From: Variovorax fucosicus
GTDB lineage: Bacteria; Pseudomonadota; Gammaproteobacteria; Burkholderiales; Burkholderiaceae_C
Reading direction: 5' to 3'
Length of the DNA: 64,000 nucleotides
Assembly: GCF_030316825.1 (NCBI RefSeq)
Contig: NZ_JASZYU010000001.1
Coordinates: 1,736,001 to 1,800,000 of the forward strand
A model generated the notes under the pieces. It was not told where the DNA came from and ran no database searches. It saw only the letters and a program-made list of their open reading frames with translations. The translations under genes and the position numbers were made by a program. Position 1 is the stretch's first letter, and each line of letters starts with the position of its first letter. Below are positions 61,205 to 64,000 of this stretch, piece by piece.

Positions 61205-61564
61205 TCAGTTGATGTTCACGGAGTTGACGTTGGCCGTGCCGCCGATCGCCTTGATGTCTTCGGCCGTGTTGCCGGTGACCATGATTTCGCTGTTCTTGAC
61301 CTTGGAGCCGGTGATGTTCACGCTGTTGACGTTGGCCATACCGCTCATCTCGACGCCGGCCAGCTTGAGGCCCACCGAGCCGCCGCCGGAGATGACATTC
61401 TTGGCGCTGTTGTTGCTCACCGTGATCTTGCTGTTGGTGACTTCGGAGCCGGTCGAACCGGAGGCCTTGCCCACGCCCGGAATGCTGATGTTGCCGCTCT
61501 GCGCGAAGGCCGAGGCGGAAAAGAATGCGAGCGTGACGACGCCGGCTGCAGCGAATTTCTTCAT
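61205..61564 (-). CDS. Exported NSV-repeat protein (119 aa), candidate major subunit
   Basis: The protein has a signal peptide (MKKFAAAGVVTLAFFSASAF, cut near FAQ) and ~98 mature residues with two shared repeats: KITVSNNSAKNVISGGGSVG ... NVNSVNITG and EIMVTGNTAEDIKAIGGTAN with VNSVNIN at the end. It is glycine- and asparagine-rich, with no cysteine in the mature part. It is the first gene of the operon, with AGGAG upstream and its own AT-rich promoter region, so it is probably the most expressed. Size, position and repeats fit a curlin-like subunit; the repeat is not the curlin repeat itself. Confidence 0.82.
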   Translation of the reverse strand: MKKFAAAGVVTLAFFSASAFAQSGNISIPGVGKASGSTGSEVTNSKITVSNNSAKNVISGGGSVGLKLAGVEMSGMANVNSVNITGSKVKNSEIMVTGNTAEDIKAIGGTANVNSVNIN

Positions 61565-62089
61565 GTGTTCACTCCTGAAAGGATTGCGGTTGAAGGGTTG
61601 AAGCGCAGTCCGGGGGTGTGGACCACGAGCGGCCAATCTACCGAGGGCACATGACAAATTGCTTCTTATTTGTAAATCCATGTTGACGGCGCTATTCCTT
61701 ACAAAAAGAAATAGACGGCAGCGATCCACGCGAACTTTTTTCGCATCGATTTATGGGCCGTAAATTAAACGCGCGCGTCGCATAGAGGGCCGAAAAAGCG
61801 CTGCCCGAATTCGCACGTGAACGCTTGCTCTTAATTAAAGCGGCATTCGGTAATGCGGGGATTGCGTGGCGGGTGGGCATGCCAACGGATGACCGAGTCC
61901 GGACACCGCACGCGGGCGATGTCAACCCTTGGCGGCCGAATCAAAACGAATCCAAACGCAAATGCAATGGATTCTGCAATATTTAGTTACAAGTCCTTGC
62001 CGCTAAAGGGAATTCACGTCGGACGAGTCTGACAGGAGGCGCGCACTCACTCGCGCAAACTTGAGTCGTTCTCACTTCCCGAATACCTA
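61565..62089. promoter_or_regulatory. AT-rich divergent region upstream of the CsgG-like operon
   Basis: This 525-bp gap separates the operon's first gene (minus) from a lipoprotein gene (plus). The centre (about 61650-61990) is AT-rich against GC-rich neighbours, as expected for a regulated promoter or a silenced region. I see no gene and no operator I can name. Confidence 0.5.
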
Positions 62090-62716
62090 ATGTCGACCTT
62101 TCGTGATCGTTTTTGTTCCTCTTTTTTCGCGCGACGCGCATCGGCCGCGGCCGTCGTGGTGCTTTCGGCGGCCGGCCTGTCCGCCTGCAAATCCGATATC
62201 GCTTTTCCGGCCGATGCCGATATCGCGCAGGCGCTGCAGGCCAACTTCGAGCAGGACGCCAACAACGCCAAGGCACGCGAGCTGGTTCAGACGCTGGGTG
62301 GCGAGAAGGGACAACTCGATTACAAGGTGCGCCGGGTGATCTACCGTCAAGGCGCATTCGAGGCGCAGTACGACGTGAGCCTGCGCATGGCCCGCAGCGG
62401 CGCCGAGAGCCTGCAAAAGCTCTACGCCACGATGATCCCCAAGGAAGAGGCCGCGAAGCTGCCCGAGCAGACGCTGGCGTCTTACGAGAAGTGGCTCGGC
62501 GACAGCGCGCAGGCCCTGGAGAAAACCAACCCGCCGCAGGCCACGGCGCTGCGCGACACGCTGCGCAAGCTCGGCGAGTGCTATCGCGACACCAAGGCGA
62601 ATGACAGCGTGGCACTGATGGACGGGCTCGGTGCGCTGATCTCGCCCGCGCGCGACGGCTGGTACGCCGACAAGCTGCAGTCGCCCCAGGCGCAGTTGCG
62701 CTGCCTGCCGGTGTAG
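62090..62716 (+). CDS. Lipoprotein of unknown function
   Basis: The 208-aa protein has a signal with lipobox LSAC (Cys33). The mature part is mostly helical and charged (ADIAQALQANFEQDANNAKA ... QTLASYEKWLGDSAQALEKT) and ends with a Cys-containing tail. I do not recognise a family. It is divergent from the CsgG-like operon across the AT-rich gap and might be co-regulated. Confidence 0.75.
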   Translation: MSTFRDRFCSSFFARRASAAAVVVLSAAGLSACKSDIAFPADADIAQALQANFEQDANNAKARELVQTLGGEKGQLDYKVRRVIYRQGAFEAQYDVSLRMARSGAESLQKLYATMIPKEEAAKLPEQTLASYEKWLGDSAQALEKTNPPQATALRDTLRKLGECYRDTKANDSVALMDGLGALISPARDGWYADKLQSPQAQLRCLPV

Positions 62717-62761
62717 TTCAGCAGCGCCGGCTTGCCGCTCGCGAACCGAGGGCGGCGAAGG

Positions 62762-63223
62762 CTATCCGCTGTGAGGAACCGTGCTGCGTCGGTCGATCTT
62801 TCGACTGAGCACCATGGAGGTGTGGGTCTGGTGGATGCCGTCGATCTGACCCAGCTGATCGAGCAACTCGTCCAGCTGTTCGGGCGTGCCGCAGCGCAGA
62901 AGGACCATGTAGTCGAACTGACCGCTCACGGCCCAGACCTCCTCCACCTCGGGCAGGCGCTCGAGCGCCGCGATGACCGCGGGGGCGCTTTTGGCGTTGA
63001 CGCTGAGCCCGCAGAACGCGCGAACCGCAGCGCGTTCGAGTCGCTGGCCGAGGCGAACCCCGTAACCCGCGACGATGCCCTCACGCTCCAGCCGGGCGAT
63101 GCGCGCGACCACCGTGGTTCTGGCGATTCCCAGCTTGCGCGCCAGGTTGGCCGCCGGCTCGCGGGCGTTGGCCTGCAGCAAGCTCAGAAGGTGCTGATCG
63201 AGGTCATCAAGTCGTGAGTCCAT
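62762..63223 (-). CDS. Lrp/AsnC-family transcriptional regulator
   Basis: The 153-aa protein has the AsnC-type helix-turn-helix at the N-terminus (LDDLDQHLLSLLQANAREPA, ANLARKLGIARTTVVARIAR, LEREGIVAGYGVRLG) and an amino-acid-binding RAM domain after it (VRAFCGLSV ... LPEVEEVWAVSGQFDYMVLL). ATG 63223 was chosen as the HTH begins right after. It is divergent from the saccharopine dehydrogenase-like gene, which it probably controls in response to an amino acid, lysine being the natural candidate. Confidence 0.92.
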   Translation of the reverse strand: MDSRLDDLDQHLLSLLQANAREPAANLARKLGIARTTVVARIARLEREGIVAGYGVRLGQRLERAAVRAFCGLSVNAKSAPAVIAALERLPEVEEVWAVSGQFDYMVLLRCGTPEQLDELLDQLGQIDGIHQTHTSMVLSRKIDRRSTVPHSG

Positions 63224-63410
63224 GGGGGAACCTTGCAAAACTCAGCGATTGTGGCGTGGCCTGACCGGCGAGGCCCGTGGTCGCAAGTGACCAACGCCCG
63301 CGTCAGACTGACGAACCCCCTCGCTCTTTCGACGATCTGCTCTCTACCATCTGCCAGCACTCGCTCCTACAGTTTCTCCAGCGGGCAAACATGCTCACAG
63401 GAGAAATGAA

Positions 63411-64000
63411 ATGACGAAGCTGCAGATCAAGAATGTTCTGGTTCTGGGTGCTGGCAAGGTTGGCAGCACGGTGGCGGACATGATCGCCGAGTACCACCGC
63501 TTGCCGGTCACGCTTGCCGATGTGAAACCGGGCCGCGCCACCGAAAGCGACGCGCTGGTTCGCAGGATCGCGCTCGACGTCGAAAGCGCGCAGGACCTAG
63601 GCGCGGCGCTCTCGGCCCATTCGGTCGTGATCAACTGCCTGCCCTTCTACCTCGCGCAGCGCGTGGCGACCGAGGCTGCAAGGTGCGGCGTCCACTACTT
63701 CGACCTCACCGAAGACGTGGCGGCGACGAGGGCCATCCGCGCGATATCGAAGGACGCGACTTCGATCCTCATGCCGCAGTGCGGCCTGGCGCCCGGCGTG
63801 ATCGGCATGCTCGGCGGCTACCTGGCCGGCCGCTTCGACGAGCTCTACGACCTGCGGCTGCGCGTCGGCGCCCTCACGCGCAATGCGACGAACAGCCTGC
63901 GCTACAACTTCACATGGAGCATCGACGGCGTCATCAACGAGTACTGCAACCCGTGCGATGCCATCGTCAACGGCCAGCTCGTGTCGGTGCAGCCGATGGA
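63411..64000 (+). CDS. Saccharopine dehydrogenase-like protein (5' part, cut by window edge)
   Basis: The frame is open from ATG 63411 (AGGAG upstream) to the right edge, 196 codons. The N-terminus is a Rossmann fold for NAD(P) (NVLVLGAGKVGSTVADMIAE). LDVESAQDLGAALSAHSVVI and CLPFYLA follow, then HYFDLTEDV and MPQCGLAPGVIGMLGGYLAG, all typical of the saccharopine dehydrogenase/homospermidine synthase-like family used in lysine metabolism. Divergent pairing with an Lrp-type regulator supports an amino-acid catabolic role. Confidence 0.88.
   Translation, partial: MTKLQIKNVLVLGAGKVGSTVADMIAEYHRLPVTLADVKPGRATESDALVRRIALDVESAQDLGAALSAHSVVINCLPFYLAQRVATEAARCGVHYFDLTEDVAATRAIRAISKDATSILMPQCGLAPGVIGMLGGYLAGRFDELYDLRLRVGALTRNATNSLRYNFTWSIDGVINEYCNPCDAIVNGQLVSVQPM

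Noticed and set aside
57639-61601. 1320-aa open frame on the plus strand, antisense to the 1166-aa repeat protein
   Set aside because: It has Ala/His/Arg composition, no signal or domain, and runs into non-coding DNA past the real gene. It is a shadow.

Overview
The window is GC-rich, gene-dense bacterial chromosome. glcD-glcE-glcF, a Bug/TctC-type binding protein, a TorF-glnK-amtB nitrogen operon, comM and a Lys/Ala-tailed HU point to a betaproteobacterium of the Burkholderiales, probably Comamonadaceae and most like Variovorax. That placement is inference from gene content and style, not from a search. I saw no tRNA, rRNA, insertion sequence or CRISPR array.

Region 1 (1-38.5 kb) is an accessory surface-adhesion region. 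It holds two intact giant trimeric autotransporter adhesins: 3014 aa at 346-9390 and 1931 aa at 16651-22446. Each is followed by a lipoprotein of the BamE-like plus OmpA type; the first is cut by the left window edge. Two further copies of this adhesin-lipoprotein pair survive only as deletion scars, at 31361-31752 and 38372-38497. Around them lie two related CHASE2 histidine kinase/OmpR-type regulator systems (10093-13230; 32895-37287, the second with a LysM-FecR protein between its partners), two degenerate receiver proteins, three DUF2827 proteins (22752-26340), two paralogous exported accessory proteins (26349-26963; 37833-38369), a Tat lipoprotein of alginate-lyase/FN3/LamG architecture, an I78-type inhibitor and a DUF4019 protein. 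A serine hydrolase, an NCS1 permease and a GntR regulator interrupt the region. The second adhesin has a stalk of about 780 residues built from Ser/Thr-rich 7- and 11-residue units. With three DUF2827 proteins beside it, a dedicated adhesin-glycosylation system is the leading hypothesis here.

Region 2 (39.1-53.5 kb) looks like ordinary core chromosome: glycolate oxidase glcDEF with a DUF1275 protein and a small exported protein, an SMP-30-family lactonase, a tripartite-type solute receptor, and a TorF porin-glnK-amtB operon with a recognisable sigma-54 promoter and an upstream NtrC-like site. comM, a GlsB/YeaQ-type membrane protein, HU, an MFS transporter and a zinc-ribbon protein follow.

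Region 3 (53.5-61.6 kb) is a compact minus-strand operon of eight genes around a CsgG-like outer-membrane lipoprotein. Three exported proteins (119, 1166 and 115 aa) share one sequence repeat with the hallmark N-S-V, and a 143-aa exported protein ends in a related stretch. An Sel1-repeat protein, a lipoprotein and an OmpA-type protein complete it. The layout recalls curli (csg) and Caulobacter holdfast-anchor (hfa) loci, but the repeat family and gene set are not ones I recognise. I regard it as a candidate new CsgG-dependent surface-fibre or anchor system.

The right end (62.1-64 kb) carries a small lipoprotein, an Lrp/AsnC regulator and, divergent from it, the start of a saccharopine dehydrogenase-like gene.
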